Assembly (NCBI GenBank): GCA_038200275.1
Contig: JBBPYC010000002.1
Span: 78,099 to 142,098 of the forward strand
Source: JBBPYC01 sp038200275
GTDB lineage: Bacteria > Pseudomonadota > Gammaproteobacteria > Burkholderiales > Burkholderiaceae_C
Reading direction: 5' to 3'
DNA: 64,000 nucleotides
A program made the translations under genes and the position numbers. The stretch's first letter is position 1, and the number at the start of each line of letters is the position of its first letter. Below the pieces are notes generated by a model. It ran no database searches and was not told the DNA's origin. It saw only the letters and a program-made list of their open reading frames with translations. This document shows, piece after piece, positions 8,664 through 16,753 of this stretch.

Positions 8664-9527
8664 ATGAGTCAGACATTGGTAGCCATTTTTGACAGCCTTA
8701 CCGCAGCCAACGCTGCCGTCGAAAAACTGGTGAACGCCGGCCATTCGCGTAGCAAGATCGATGTGAAGACCACCGATGACGGCGCGGCAGCAACGCGCAC
8801 CACGTCGACCACCACCAACCGTGTCGAAGACGACGATGTTTTCAGCTCGATTGGTCGCTTTTTCAGCGATCTCTTCAGCGACGACAACAATCGTGAATAC
8901 GCAGGCCACTACTCAGAGGCGGTGCGTCGCGGCCATGCCGTGTTGACGCTCGAAGCAGAAGATGCTCAAGTGGACCGCGCGCACACGCAGCTGATTGAAG
9001 CCGGCGCGACCGATGTCGATGAGCAGGTGACGGCTTGGCGTGGCCAGGGCTACACCGGCGGCACCGCAGGCGCAGTTGGCAAGGCCCAGACCGGCGCCGC
9101 CACAGCGGATGCCAAGGGCGTGATCCCGGTGGTTGAAGAAGAACTTGATGTGGGCAAACGCCGCGTTGATCAGGGTCGCGTGCGGGTGGTGACGCGGGTC
9201 GAGTCGAAGCCGGTGCATGCGTCGGTGCAATTGCAAAGCGAGCGCGCCGTCATTGAGCGGCACGCGGTTGATCGCCCGGCATCCGAGGCCGATCTGGCCG
9301 GTCTGAAAGACCGCACGATCGAGGTGCGCGAATCGGCTGAGAAAGCGGTCGTGAGCAAGACAGCCCATGTCGTGGAAGAAATCCAGGTCGGCAAGCAAGT
9401 GGCCACCGAGACCAAAGAAGTCGACGACACCGTACGCCACACGGAAGTCAATGTGGTTCGTGACGACCGCGGGACGACCAACCCGACTGGCACCACAACC
9501 AAGCGCCCGGACGATCGTCGCAACTGA
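8664..9527 (+). CDS. General-stress-type protein with C-terminal DUF2382 (YsnF/AvaK) domain
   Basis: 287 residues in two parts. Residues 1-~110 resemble the general stress protein 17M-like domain: MSQTLVAIFDSLTAANAAVEKLVNAG opens a ferredoxin-like fold, and HYSEAVRRGHAVLTLEA and QLIEAGATDVDEQ follow. A Gly/Ala/Thr-rich linker leads to a DUF2382 domain from about residue 150 (VIPVVEEELDVGKRRVDQG, VQLQSERAVIERHAVDRPA, KTAHVVEEIQVGKQV). AGGGGAA lies 7 nt before the ATG, a strong ribosome site, unlike the two genes before it, so this product is probably made at the highest level. A terminator follows. Confidence 0.85.
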   Translation: MSQTLVAIFDSLTAANAAVEKLVNAGHSRSKIDVKTTDDGAAATRTTSTTTNRVEDDDVFSSIGRFFSDLFSDDNNREYAGHYSEAVRRGHAVLTLEAEDAQVDRAHTQLIEAGATDVDEQVTAWRGQGYTGGTAGAVGKAQTGAATADAKGVIPVVEEELDVGKRRVDQGRVRVVTRVESKPVHASVQLQSERAVIERHAVDRPASEADLAGLKDRTIEVRESAEKAVVSKTAHVVEEIQVGKQVATETKEVDDTVRHTEVNVVRDDRGTTNPTGTTTKRPDDRRN

Positions 9528-9633
9528 GTTGGGTGGGACTGCACAGAGCGGTTGATGACGCTGGCCTGAGAAACTCGTTCGATCCGACAGTTCCTCACGC
9601 CAGTTTCGACCGTTCGATGTAGATCAAAGGACA

Positions 9634-9673
9634 GGGGGTGGCCGTGCGGTGCGACCATCCCCTTTTGTTTTCT
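9634..9673 (+). terminator. Rho-independent terminator after the DUF2382 genes
   Basis: GGGGGTGG at 9634-9641 pairs with CCATCCCC at 9655-9662 (one G-T pair). The second arm runs directly into TTTTGTTTTC. It ends the 7.05-9.53 kb stress operon. Confidence 0.75.
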
Positions 9674-9800
9674 TCTTTAAGTGTATGGCTCGGTCTACCA
9701 TCCACTTGGATGCTACTGAGATGATTGCATATCACGCACATCATCACTCCCCGCACCCAACCGACCCCCGGACGAAAAGGTCAGGGTCAACCTGAGTTGG

Positions 9801-10148
9801 GTGGACTTGGGCCAGATTGACTTGCTGGTGCAAGAAGGCTTTTATGCCAATCGCGCGGGTTTGATTCGTACTGCGGTGCGCAATCGGATCGCCCAACACG
9901 GTGAGACGCTGCGCCAAGTGATTTCGCGCAAGACCTTGGTGCCTGGTATTCAGCAGCACAGCGTGGCCGATCTCGAAGCCGCTGTCGACAGCGGCGGACA
10001 ACTTGACATCCGCGTGCTCGGACTTGTGGTGTTCGCCGACGATGTGACGGCCGAACTCGCGACGGCCGCGGTTGGTTCCCTGACCGTGCTCGGTGCGATG
10101 CATGCGCCTTCTGCCGTCAAGACGGCACTGCGCAGTCGGCTGCATTGA
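9801..10148 (+). CDS. CopG/ribbon-helix-helix-like regulator, 5' end frameshifted
   Basis: The readable frame gives VDLGQIDLLVQEGFYANR and LIRTAVRNRIAQHG, the DNA-binding ribbon-helix-helix of CopG-like regulators, then a ~70-residue C-terminal part ending SAVKTALRSRLH. The family motif starts further upstream (KVRVNLSW at 9777-9800 is in frame), but no start codon exists there. GTG 9801 is the only in-frame start and would cut into the first beta strand. An ATG at 9721 is in the neighbouring frame and would join correctly if one C were added to the C5 run at 9765-9769, giving ~142 residues. So the gene is either broken or contains a sequence error. It lies 75 bp before the esterase gene, its probable target. 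Confidence 0.7.
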   Translation: MDLGQIDLLVQEGFYANRAGLIRTAVRNRIAQHGETLRQVISRKTLVPGIQQHSVADLEAAVDSGGQLDIRVLGLVVFADDVTAELATAAVGSLTVLGAMHAPSAVKTALRSRLH

Positions 10149-10223
10149 ACGCCGCGTGCGGGCTTGCCTATTTGTTGCATTTCCTCTTCGTTTAAAAAAG
10201 ATTTCCTGAAAGTCCCCTACCCC

Positions 10224-11321
10224 ATGCATGCCGACTACCAACAGCTGATGGCCGAAGCCACCCGACTCACGCAGACCGGAGACCTCGGCGGTGCGACCGC
10301 ATTGATCCAACAGGCACTGCAACGCAACGGCTCAGCGCAGCCGCCCAGCTCAACTCGACAACCAGACCACAGCAGCCGCATCATCGACGTGACCGCACGC
10401 GCGGTGGCAGATGCTCCGGCAGCGGCCAACGCACAGGACAGACAACCACCCGCAGCTGCGCAAAGCCGTTTCGTCGCTGGTAGCTATGCGCATCCAGCGG
10501 CTGGACAACGCAACTACAAACTGTTCGTACCGGCGCAAGCCAAAACACTGGCCGCGGCGCCGCTGGTTGTGATGCTGCATGGATGCACGCAAGACCCGGA
10601 CGACTTCGCACGCGGCACCGCGATGAACGAAGCGGCTGAGGCGCAGGGCCTGTTCGTGCTGTATCCGGCCCAGTCGACCGAGATGAACCCGCAACGCTGC
10701 TGGAACTGGTTCAAGCACAACCACCAGCAGCGAGACCGCGGTGAGCCGGCGCTGCTGGTCGGTATGGTGCGCGACGTGATCGCACAGCATCCGTCGATCG
10801 ACCCGTCGCGTGTCTATGTAGCGGGCCTGTCGGCCGGCGGTGCAATGGCAGCAATTTTGGGCGAGACCTATCCAGATGTATTCGCTGCTGTGGGGGTGCA
10901 TTCCGGCCTCGCTGCAGGAGCCGCGACCGACATGCCATCGGCATTTGGCGCGATGCAAAACGGCGGCAGTGCGCCGACGACCTCGGCCAGCCGGATGCCG
11001 ACCATCGTGTTCCACGGGGACGCCGATCACACGGTGAGCATCAAGAATGCCGAGCAAGTGCTGGCCGCTAGCGTGGGCGAAAATGCAGTGCTGCAGAGTG
11101 AGGCTCCCGCCGACGCCAGCGGCAGTCGCAAGATCACCCGGACGGTGTCGCGCGACGACACGAACGGCAAGACAACGGCCGAATCGTGGACCATTCATGG
11201 CGCGCCGCATGCCTGGTCCGGTGGGCGCGCGGCGGGGTCGTTCACCGATCAGTCGGGACCCGACGCAACGATGCAAATGCTGCGTTTTTTCAAGCAGCAC
11301 AAGCTCGCTGCGGTTCGCTAG
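10224..11321 (+). CDS. PHB-depolymerase-family esterase (LpqC-like)
   Basis: 365-residue alpha/beta hydrolase of the esterase-PHB family. Visible features are LHGCTQDPDDFARGT (oxyanion region), the nucleophile elbow GLSAGGAM, HGDADHTV supplying the acid residue, and HGAPHAWSGG supplying the catalytic His. The N-terminus MHADYQQLMAEATRL plus TGDLGGATALIQQAL matches the helical prefix of Burkholderiales homologues, which often lack a signal peptide; none is visible here. It may act on intracellular polyhydroxybutyrate or on other esters such as feruloyl or acetyl groups. The start is the ATG at 10224 rather than an upstream in-frame codon. The regulator before it and the PHA genes near 47 and 61 kb support a storage-polymer role. 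Confidence 0.88.
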   Translation: MHADYQQLMAEATRLTQTGDLGGATALIQQALQRNGSAQPPSSTRQPDHSSRIIDVTARAVADAPAAANAQDRQPPAAAQSRFVAGSYAHPAAGQRNYKLFVPAQAKTLAAAPLVVMLHGCTQDPDDFARGTAMNEAAEAQGLFVLYPAQSTEMNPQRCWNWFKHNHQQRDRGEPALLVGMVRDVIAQHPSIDPSRVYVAGLSAGGAMAAILGETYPDVFAAVGVHSGLAAGAATDMPSAFGAMQNGGSAPTTSASRMPTIVFHGDADHTVSIKNAEQVLAASVGENAVLQSEAPADASGSRKITRTVSRDDTNGKTTAESWTIHGAPHAWSGGRAAGSFTDQSGPDATMQMLRFFKQHKLAAVR

Positions 11322-11327
11322 ATCGAT

Positions 11328-11354
11328 TTGGCTGCGAACGCCTTTCGCAGCCAA
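11328..11354. terminator. Bidirectional hairpin between convergent genes
   Basis: An 11-bp perfect inverted repeat, TTGGCTGCGAA (11328-11338) and TTCGCAGCCAA (11344-11354) with a 5-nt loop, sits 7 bp after the esterase stop and 16 bp before the ferritin-like stop. It lacks a clear T-run but is well placed to end both transcripts. Confidence 0.65.
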
Positions 11355-11369
11355 CCGCTGCCGCTCGAG

Positions 11370-11945
11370 TTACGGCTCGAGCCAGTCGCTCAGTTCCTCA
11401 GCATGCTCCTCTTCCTGCTCCAGGATGTCGGACAACATGCGACGGGTGGTGATGTCTTTGTCGCCGATCAGATGGATCATCTGGCCATAGGCTTCGATCG
11501 CCACGCGCTCGGCAATCAGATTGGCGCGGATCATCGCTTGCAGATCGAGCGACTGGTCGTAGTCCGCGTGGCTGCGTTCGATCAGCGTGGTCGGTGAAAA
11601 GTCCGGTTCGCCGCCCAGTTGCACGATGCGCTCAGCGATCCGGTCTGCATGCGCCGTCTCTTCCTGTGCATGCACCATGAACTCTTCGGCTACCTTCGTT
11701 GCGTTGATGCCCTTGGCGGTGTAGTGATGACGTTTGTAGCGCAGCGTGCAGACCAGTTCGGTTGCCAGCGCGTCGTTCAGCAGCTTGATGATGTCCTCGC
11801 GCCAGGGCCCGTAGCTGGGCACCACGGCGCCGTCGTCGAGCGAGCGTTTGGCTGCTTCCAGTTTTTCTTCGTCCAGCACCATGCGTGGCGACTCGGCCAC
11901 ATCGCCTCGGGGTGCCATCTCGCCAGCCGTTGGGTTGAATGTCAT
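11370..11945 (-). CDS. Ferritin-like / bacterioferritin-type protein
   Basis: 191-residue four-helix protein. Carboxylate-rich motifs are in ferritin order: ATELVCTLRYKRHHYTA (helix A), HAQEETAHADRIAERI (helix B with ExxH), ANLIAERVAIEAYGQM (helix C) and DILEQEEEHAEEL (helix D with ExxH). It probably binds a di-iron site and stores or detoxifies iron, as bacterioferritin or Dps-like proteins do. A ~45-residue N-terminal extension precedes helix A. ATG at 11945 is preferred because GAAGGA lies 7 nt upstream; an ATG at 11972 is also open. Confidence 0.85.
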   Translation of the reverse strand: MTFNPTAGEMAPRGDVAESPRMVLDEEKLEAAKRSLDDGAVVPSYGPWREDIIKLLNDALATELVCTLRYKRHHYTAKGINATKVAEEFMVHAQEETAHADRIAERIVQLGGEPDFSPTTLIERSHADYDQSLDLQAMIRANLIAERVAIEAYGQMIHLIGDKDITTRRMLSDILEQEEEHAEELSDWLEP

Positions 11946-12110
11946 TGCAGATTCCTTCGTTGGTTGCGTCATGAATGGGCGGATCGATGATAGTGGCTTC
12001 CACCCTGGGGAGTACTCGGATGGCAGGCGGCCACTGCGGTTGAAATGCCGGGGTGGCCCCGATCCTGAACCGCTGCCGCATCATGTAGGCAGCGCCCGCC
12101 TTGATTTGCA

Positions 12111-12821
12111 TCAGCCGGTCGGCGCCCCTGGCGTCGGCACGCGCTGGTGCCGATCCCGCGCATGAATGTGGCTCATCAGCGCATCGCCGAAACCGCCGCG
12201 CACGCGGGTCTGACGCCGTGCGCTGGTCGTCACGCGCGGCAATGCGCTCCACGCAATCGAAGCGCCAGCCGCCTCCAGTGCGCGCACCAGTTCCACGTCT
12301 TCACTGCAAGTCAACGCCTGAAAGCCGCCGACCTGCACATACGCGCTGGCCGACACGCCCAGATTCGCTCCGTGGATGTGTGGGTGGCCGTCCGCGTCGG
12401 TATAGGTGGCGTTGAAGCGGTCGCGCAGGTAGTTGCCGTCGACGCCGTGCGGGGTCCAGTCTTCCACGCCGACCGAGCCGCAGACCACGTCGGCCTGCAG
12501 TGCGAGCTGGTGCACAAGCCAGCGCGGTGACACCATGGTGTCGGCATCGGTAAATGCCAGCCAGCGCGCACCGAGGGCCAACGCCAGTTCGGTCCCGGCC
12601 GCACGCGCCCTGCCGACGTTGCGGAACTCCACGTCGAGCTGGCGCACCCGCGAATGCGTCGCCGCGATCTGCGCAGTCGCATCGCGGCAATCGTCGAGCA
12701 CCAGCACAATTTCCACCGCTTCGCCGTGCAGCGCCGGATGGACGGCGGCCTGCACAGCTGCACTCAAACAAGCGTCGATGGTGTCGGCCTCGTCATGGGC
12801 CGGAATCACGATGCCGATCAC
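12111..12821 (-). CDS. Family 2 glycosyltransferase, last gene of four-gene cassette
   Basis: 236-residue GT-A-fold glycosyltransferase. VIGIVIPAHDEADTIDACL opens the nucleotide-binding domain, LVLDDCRDAT follows, and FTDADTMVSPRW contains the metal-binding DxD. CSEDVELVRALEAAG holds the acceptor-side ED motif. No membrane segments are visible, so it probably works in the cytosol or loosely on the membrane. The start is the GTG at 12821, overlapping the methyltransferase stop as GTGA; the longer open frame upstream is a shadow of that gene. The short C-terminus ends with a His/Arg-rich tail. Confidence 0.85.
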   Translation of the reverse strand: MIGIVIPAHDEADTIDACLSAAVQAAVHPALHGEAVEIVLVLDDCRDATAQIAATHSRVRQLDVEFRNVGRARAAGTELALALGARWLAFTDADTMVSPRWLVHQLALQADVVCGSVGVEDWTPHGVDGNYLRDRFNATYTDADGHPHIHGANLGVSASAYVQVGGFQALTCSEDVELVRALEAAGASIAWSALPRVTTSARRQTRVRGGFGDALMSHIHARDRHQRVPTPGAPTG

Positions 12822-13459
12822 CAGATGTTCTCGCGCTGCGCCACGGAGCGCGCATCGCGCGACCAGACCTGCAGCAGGAAGTCGTCTTCGATGTGCATGA
12901 CAAGGCAGGGCAAATCCCCACCCAGCAGCGCATGCACGCGATCGGTGGGCAGCGTGCGGGCGTCGAACGGCACCCGCCAATGGCAGGCGATCAGCGTGCC
13001 GTCCGCTGTCAGCGATGCGGCGCAGCGGTGTGCGAGTTCGCGCAGCTCAATCTCGTTCAGGAAGTACCCGATCTCGCTGAGCACGATCAAATCGAACGGC
13101 TGCGTGGCTGCCGATGCGGGCCAGTCGTGCGGTAGCCGTTGCCGCTCTGTTTGCACATGGGCCAGATGCTGCGTGCGGCGTTGTGCCGCGGCCAGCGCGC
13201 TCGCATTGAAGTCGGCAGCGAGCAACGCCTCGCAGCGCTCGGCCAGCATCACTGTCAGCTCGCCGATGCCGCAGGCCGGTTCGTAAGCATGCCGGAAGTG
13301 CGGCTTTGGCAGTGCGGCCAACAGCACGTCGCGCTTGCGTTGCTCGTACCAGCGGCTGCGCAATCCATACGGATCGTCGCCTGCCTCGCCTCCATACATC
13401 GCATCGAAATACCCTGTCTGCCAGTTCGGCTCACGGGTTGAAGGAACCGGGTCGCTCAT
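12818..13459 (-). CDS. NodS-like SAM-dependent methyltransferase
   Basis: 213 residues, class I Rossmann methyltransferase. The SAM-binding motif I is HAYEPACGIGELTVMLAERC (around residues 58-77), the acidic motif II is LLAADFN, and DLIVLSEIGYFL is motif IV. The segment DPYGLRSRWYEQRKRDVLLAALP before motif I and the IGYFL strand resemble NodS, the enzyme that N-methylates the deacetylated sugar of rhizobial Nod factors. That resemblance is by eye. It overlaps the PIG-L gene upstream (ATGA at 13456-13459) and the GT2 downstream (GTGA). Confidence 0.85.
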   Translation of the reverse strand: MSDPVPSTREPNWQTGYFDAMYGGEAGDDPYGLRSRWYEQRKRDVLLAALPKPHFRHAYEPACGIGELTVMLAERCEALLAADFNASALAAAQRRTQHLAHVQTERQRLPHDWPASAATQPFDLIVLSEIGYFLNEIELRELAHRCAASLTADGTLIACHWRVPFDARTLPTDRVHALLGGDLPCLVMHIEDDFLLQVWSRDARSVAQRENIW

Positions 13460-14220
13460 CGCAGCACGATCTCGAACGGCCGCAGCGCGCGCTGCACGAT
13501 CGATGGCCTCAGCACGGCCGGCTCGCCGGTGCTGGCATCGGGCGTCAGTTGGCTGGCAAACGCTTGCAGCGCCGCCTGTTTGCGCTGCACGGCGGCTGGA
13601 TCAAGCACGATGCGATGTGCACGTTGCCAAGGCACACGCGCATCATTCGGGGTGGCCCAGTGCCACGTCCAGACCGGCACCTCAACCAGCGTCGCGTTGG
13701 CGTCGCGGGCTGCCGTTGCACATGCCGCGCCGGTTGCGTCGTGGTCCGGGTGCCCGTCGAGCCGCCATGTGGTGAACAGCACATCGCCAGGCTGCAGCAG
13801 CGCTGCGATGCTGGCACTCAAGCGTTCACTTGCGTGCGCGAGACCACCGTCATCGAACTGCAGCCGCCGCACCAGCGTGGATGCTGCGCCCAGGGCGGCA
13901 AGCGCTGCTTCGGTCTCCCGAGGGCGCTCAATGGCCAGGCGTTGCGGGGGCCACAAAGTCGACCGTGGATGGCTGGCGCTGCCATCTGTCAGCGCAATCA
14001 GGCAGAGCACACGGCCGAGCCGCGCCAGTTGCGACCACAAACCACCGACTGCAAGTACCTCATCGTCTGGGTGAGGTGCCACCATCACGGCGCGTTGCCC
14101 CGGCGGCACCAGGTGGTCAGGTGCGACCGTCGGCAGACGCTGTTGTTCAAGCCACGGCAGCCACACATGCTCGGGCGTGCCATCGCTCGCGTCAATCAGT
14201 CGATCAGCGCGTGGCGCCAT
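13456..14220 (-). CDS. PIG-L family (LmbE-like) deacetylase
   Basis: 254-residue predicted zinc-dependent N-acetyl-sugar deacetylase. APHPDDEVLAVGG holds the metal-binding His-Pro-Asp-Asp motif, and LDGHPDHDATG supplies the second His. Family members remove acetyl groups from GlcNAc linked to a lipid or small molecule (GPI synthesis, MshB, BshB). No secretion signal is seen, so the substrate should be cytosolic. The start is the ATG at 14220, which overlaps the stop of the acyl-CoA dehydrogenase-like gene (ATGA). A long open frame continues upstream to 14871 but is antisense-like and overlaps that gene. Confidence 0.88.
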   Translation of the reverse strand: MAPRADRLIDASDGTPEHVWLPWLEQQRLPTVAPDHLVPPGQRAVMVAPHPDDEVLAVGGLWSQLARLGRVLCLIALTDGSASHPRSTLWPPQRLAIERPRETEAALAALGAASTLVRRLQFDDGGLAHASERLSASIAALLQPGDVLFTTWRLDGHPDHDATGAACATAARDANATLVEVPVWTWHWATPNDARVPWQRAHRIVLDPAAVQRKQAALQAFASQLTPDASTGEPAVLRPSIVQRALRPFEIVLR

Positions 14221-15179
14221 CAGAGCGCCCAAAGTGCGTCTCCGGTGTCGCTGAGCAAGCCACCAAGCGCCGCAAGATCGCGTTCTGCGTGACTCTGCCG
14301 CAGGTACACCGGCAAATCGGCCATGGCGCGTGCAAAGCGTGCGTCCCGACACAACGGGCCGGCGCCGGTGGCACGGCCTGCATGATGAAGCACACGGTTG
14401 GCAGCGTCTTCCACGACCGCACGCACGCGCATTGCGCACGGCTGAGCATCGGCATTCGGGTTTGCGTCGATCCACCCGGCCGCTTCGCGCAATACTGCTG
14501 CACCAGCGGTCAGCGCCGCATCGATCGCACCCAGATGAGCTTTTGCATGCGGATCGTCGCGCTGGCCGACGAAACGGCGCGTCATGCGGCCGATACCGGC
14601 CGCACCACCCCACCAACACGCGGCGATGCCCGCCCCGCCGTGCCAAAAGCCGGGCCGATGCACATAAGCGTTGGAGCCGCCAAGCTGCGTGGCCGGCGTT
14701 TGCTCGAACCGGACATCGACGCTTCGGGTCTCGGCCATGCCCACGGCATGCCAGCCCCGATCGGTGATCTGCACCGATGGGTCCTTCAGCGCAACGGCTG
14801 CAACGCAGGGCTCGCCGTTCGGGTTCCAACCGCTGACCACAGCGTGGGTCACCTGAGCGGCACCTGAGCACCAGGCTTTGGTTCCCGTCAGATGCACATC
14901 GAAGCCGCCCGATCGGGCAACGAACAGCAATCGCGCGTCGGGCGGCTCAGCGCACCAGGTTCCCCAAAGGCTGCCTGGGGAGGGTGGTGGCCCGCCGAGC
15001 TCAGCCAGAATCGCAACGGCATCGGCATGCCCTTCGAACAGCTTGATCAACGACAAGTCCTGTGCCGCGACGTCTGCCAGGACACGCCAGCGCTGCAGCG
15101 TGGCGCCACGTCCAGGCAGCGGCAAATCACTGCCGAACCGGGCCACGGCATCCGGCAGCGACAACGACTGCACCAACAC
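14220..15179 (-). CDS. Acyl-CoA dehydrogenase-like protein, first gene of four-gene cassette
   Basis: 319 residues, somewhat shorter than the usual ~380 of acyl-CoA dehydrogenases. SLWGTWCAEPP (middle-domain entry), GTKAWCSGA (the typical G-x-K-x-W-x-x-G-A strand), AVALKDPSVQ and WHAVGMAETRSVDV are recognisable from the flavin-binding N and middle domains. The C-terminal helical domain is present (AHLGAIDAALTAGAAVLREAAGWID) but the catalytic Glu cannot be assigned by eye. No ATG is available; GTG at 15179 is the best start, TTG 15176 another. It leads an operon of four genes with 4-bp or shorter overlaps, so a substrate other than ordinary beta-oxidation CoA esters is likely. Confidence 0.75.
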   Translation of the reverse strand: MLVQSLSLPDAVARFGSDLPLPGRGATLQRWRVLADVAAQDLSLIKLFEGHADAVAILAELGGPPPSPGSLWGTWCAEPPDARLLFVARSGGFDVHLTGTKAWCSGAAQVTHAVVSGWNPNGEPCVAAVALKDPSVQITDRGWHAVGMAETRSVDVRFEQTPATQLGGSNAYVHRPGFWHGGAGIAACWWGGAAGIGRMTRRFVGQRDDPHAKAHLGAIDAALTAGAAVLREAAGWIDANPNADAQPCAMRVRAVVEDAANRVLHHAGRATGAGPLCRDARFARAMADLPVYLRQSHAERDLAALGGLLSDTGDALWAL

Positions 15180-15255
15180 TAAAGGTGCAGCGGCTTTGAA
15201 GCCACCCGAGTCGTCCCCATCGCCTTCTCAGACATATGCGCTCTGAGAGCAAGCG

Positions 15256-15936
15256 TTACTGGACCTTCACCTCTTTGCGCATGACTTTTTTGCCGCCGGT
15301 TTCGGCACCCATCATCGCGTCGTGAAGGCTCACTGCCATCTGCTGGTGCTCACGCAAGGTGGGCAGCGTTTTGGTTGCAAATGCCTTCAGTTGCGCGTCC
15401 TTGCCGGAATTGGCTTCTTTTTCGAACAGCGCAACGTCCTTCTTGTGATCGGCCACCATGTGCGACATGTAGGCGCGGTCGAAGTCAGCACCGGACATGG
15501 TCTTCATCTTGTCCATCATTGCCAACTCTTTTTTCGGCGGGGACTGCGGCAACTCGACGTTCTTGCTCGCAGCGATCGATTTCAGCTCAGCGTTCGCCTT
15601 GCTGTGATCGGCTTCCATCCGGGCACCAAACTGCTTGACTTGTTCGTTCGTTGCCTTGGTCTGCGCCAGCTTGCCCATTTCGACTTCGGCGATGCCACCT
15701 GCAGCGGCTTTGGTCATGAACTTGCGCCCGGCCACACGCTTTTTGCTGGCGGCCATACCGGGCTGCGGCGCGGTCGCATTCATTGGAATCGCGCCGGCCA
15801 TCGGCGCGGTTCCCGGCTGCATCGCACCAGCAGGCGCTGCGGTACTGGTGGTCTGCGCAGTCGCCGACAAGGTGGCTCCGGCAAAAACAATGGCAACAGC
15901 AATCGCGCTGGGACGCATCGTGAAAATTTTGAACAT
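15256..15936 (-). CDS. DUF4142 exported protein
   Basis: 226 residues with a signal peptide (cleavage after about residue 27, in ATLSATA-QTT). A Pro/Ala/Met-rich linker follows, then a DUF4142 helical bundle: GRKFMTKAAAGGIAEVEMGKLA, VKQFGARMEADHSKANAEL, FDRAYMSHMVADHKKDVALF and TLPTLREHQQMAVSLHD. The conserved His/Asp pairs resemble ferritin-like or haem-less DUF305-type bundles, and the domain may bind metal, but no activity is known. AAGGA 7 nt upstream of the ATG supports the start. Its stop lies 76 bp upstream of the four-gene cassette, transcribed in the same direction. Confidence 0.85.
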   Translation of the reverse strand: MFKIFTMRPSAIAVAIVFAGATLSATAQTTSTAAPAGAMQPGTAPMAGAIPMNATAPQPGMAASKKRVAGRKFMTKAAAGGIAEVEMGKLAQTKATNEQVKQFGARMEADHSKANAELKSIAASKNVELPQSPPKKELAMMDKMKTMSGADFDRAYMSHMVADHKKDVALFEKEANSGKDAQLKAFATKTLPTLREHQQMAVSLHDAMMGAETGGKKVMRKEVKVQ

Positions 15937-16166
15937 GTGAATTCCTTGAGTTGAGAAGAATGGGCTGCAAACTGAGATTTACCTGCCGGCGATTGGCATC
16001 GCCGAGCCGCGAAGCAAGGCATCTGGTACACCGGTGCGACGCATCCTAGAGCAAGCCGCGCGCCCAACCTGCTTTCTCAAGGCAGATTGCTGGCGGATTT
16101 CAGGTGCCTGGACAACGAACCCTCAACCGTCGCTTCGGATCTGCAGTCTGGCAACATTGGCACTGC

Positions 16167-16700
16167 ATGACCCCTCCCGCCACGCTGCAACGCCTGCCCG
16201 CAACGGCACGCTTTCTGCTCGCCCATCCTGCGCACTTCATTGCGCTTGGGTTCGGCGTCGGGCTGGCGCCGTGGGCGCCGGGCACCGCCGCCACGTTGTG
16301 GGCATGGGTCGCGTTCGTTTTGTTGCAGTCGGCATTGACGCCGGCTGCACTCAGCTGGCTGATTGCCGGATCGCTCGGGGTCGGCTGGTGGGCCTGCACC
16401 GTGACAGCGCGCAACCTAGCGAGCATGGACCCGGGCGAGATTGTCTGGGATGAGATCGTGACGTTCTGGATCGTGCTTTGGCTGCTGCTGCCAGCGGGGT
16501 TTTGGATGCAACTCTGGGCGTTTGCGCTGTTTCGCTACTTCGATGGAGTAAAGCCAGGCCCGGTGCGCTGGGCCGACCGCACCTTCAAAGTATTTGGCCC
16601 GCGCGGCGGCTTCGGCATCCTGCTGGACGATCTGTTGGCGGGCTTTCTGACACTGCTGGTGCTTGCAGTCGGTCGCACGGCCGGCTGGTGGCTCACCTGA
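16167..16700 (+). CDS. pgpA: Phosphatidylglycerophosphatase A
   Basis: 177-residue inner-membrane enzyme that dephosphorylates phosphatidylglycerophosphate to phosphatidylglycerol. Family motifs are present in order: GLAPWAPGTAATLWA (the G-x-x-P-x-A-P-G-T motif), MDPGEIVWDEIVTFW (D-P-x-x-I-V-x-D-E), FRYFDGVKPGPVRWAD (F-R-x-F-D-x-x-K-P) and GGFGILLDDLLAG. Start ATG at 16167 gives the usual N-terminus; an upstream in-frame ATG at 16104 adds residues without homology. It lies 53 bp before pncC on the same strand, a pairing common in betaproteobacteria. Confidence 0.93.
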   Translation: MTPPATLQRLPATARFLLAHPAHFIALGFGVGLAPWAPGTAATLWAWVAFVLLQSALTPAALSWLIAGSLGVGWWACTVTARNLASMDPGEIVWDEIVTFWIVLWLLLPAGFWMQLWAFALFRYFDGVKPGPVRWADRTFKVFGPRGGFGILLDDLLAGFLTLLVLAVGRTAGWWLT

Positions 16701-16753
16701 GCCAACGCCCCGGTGCAGCACTGTAGTTGCTATAAATTTGATGGCAGGCCACG

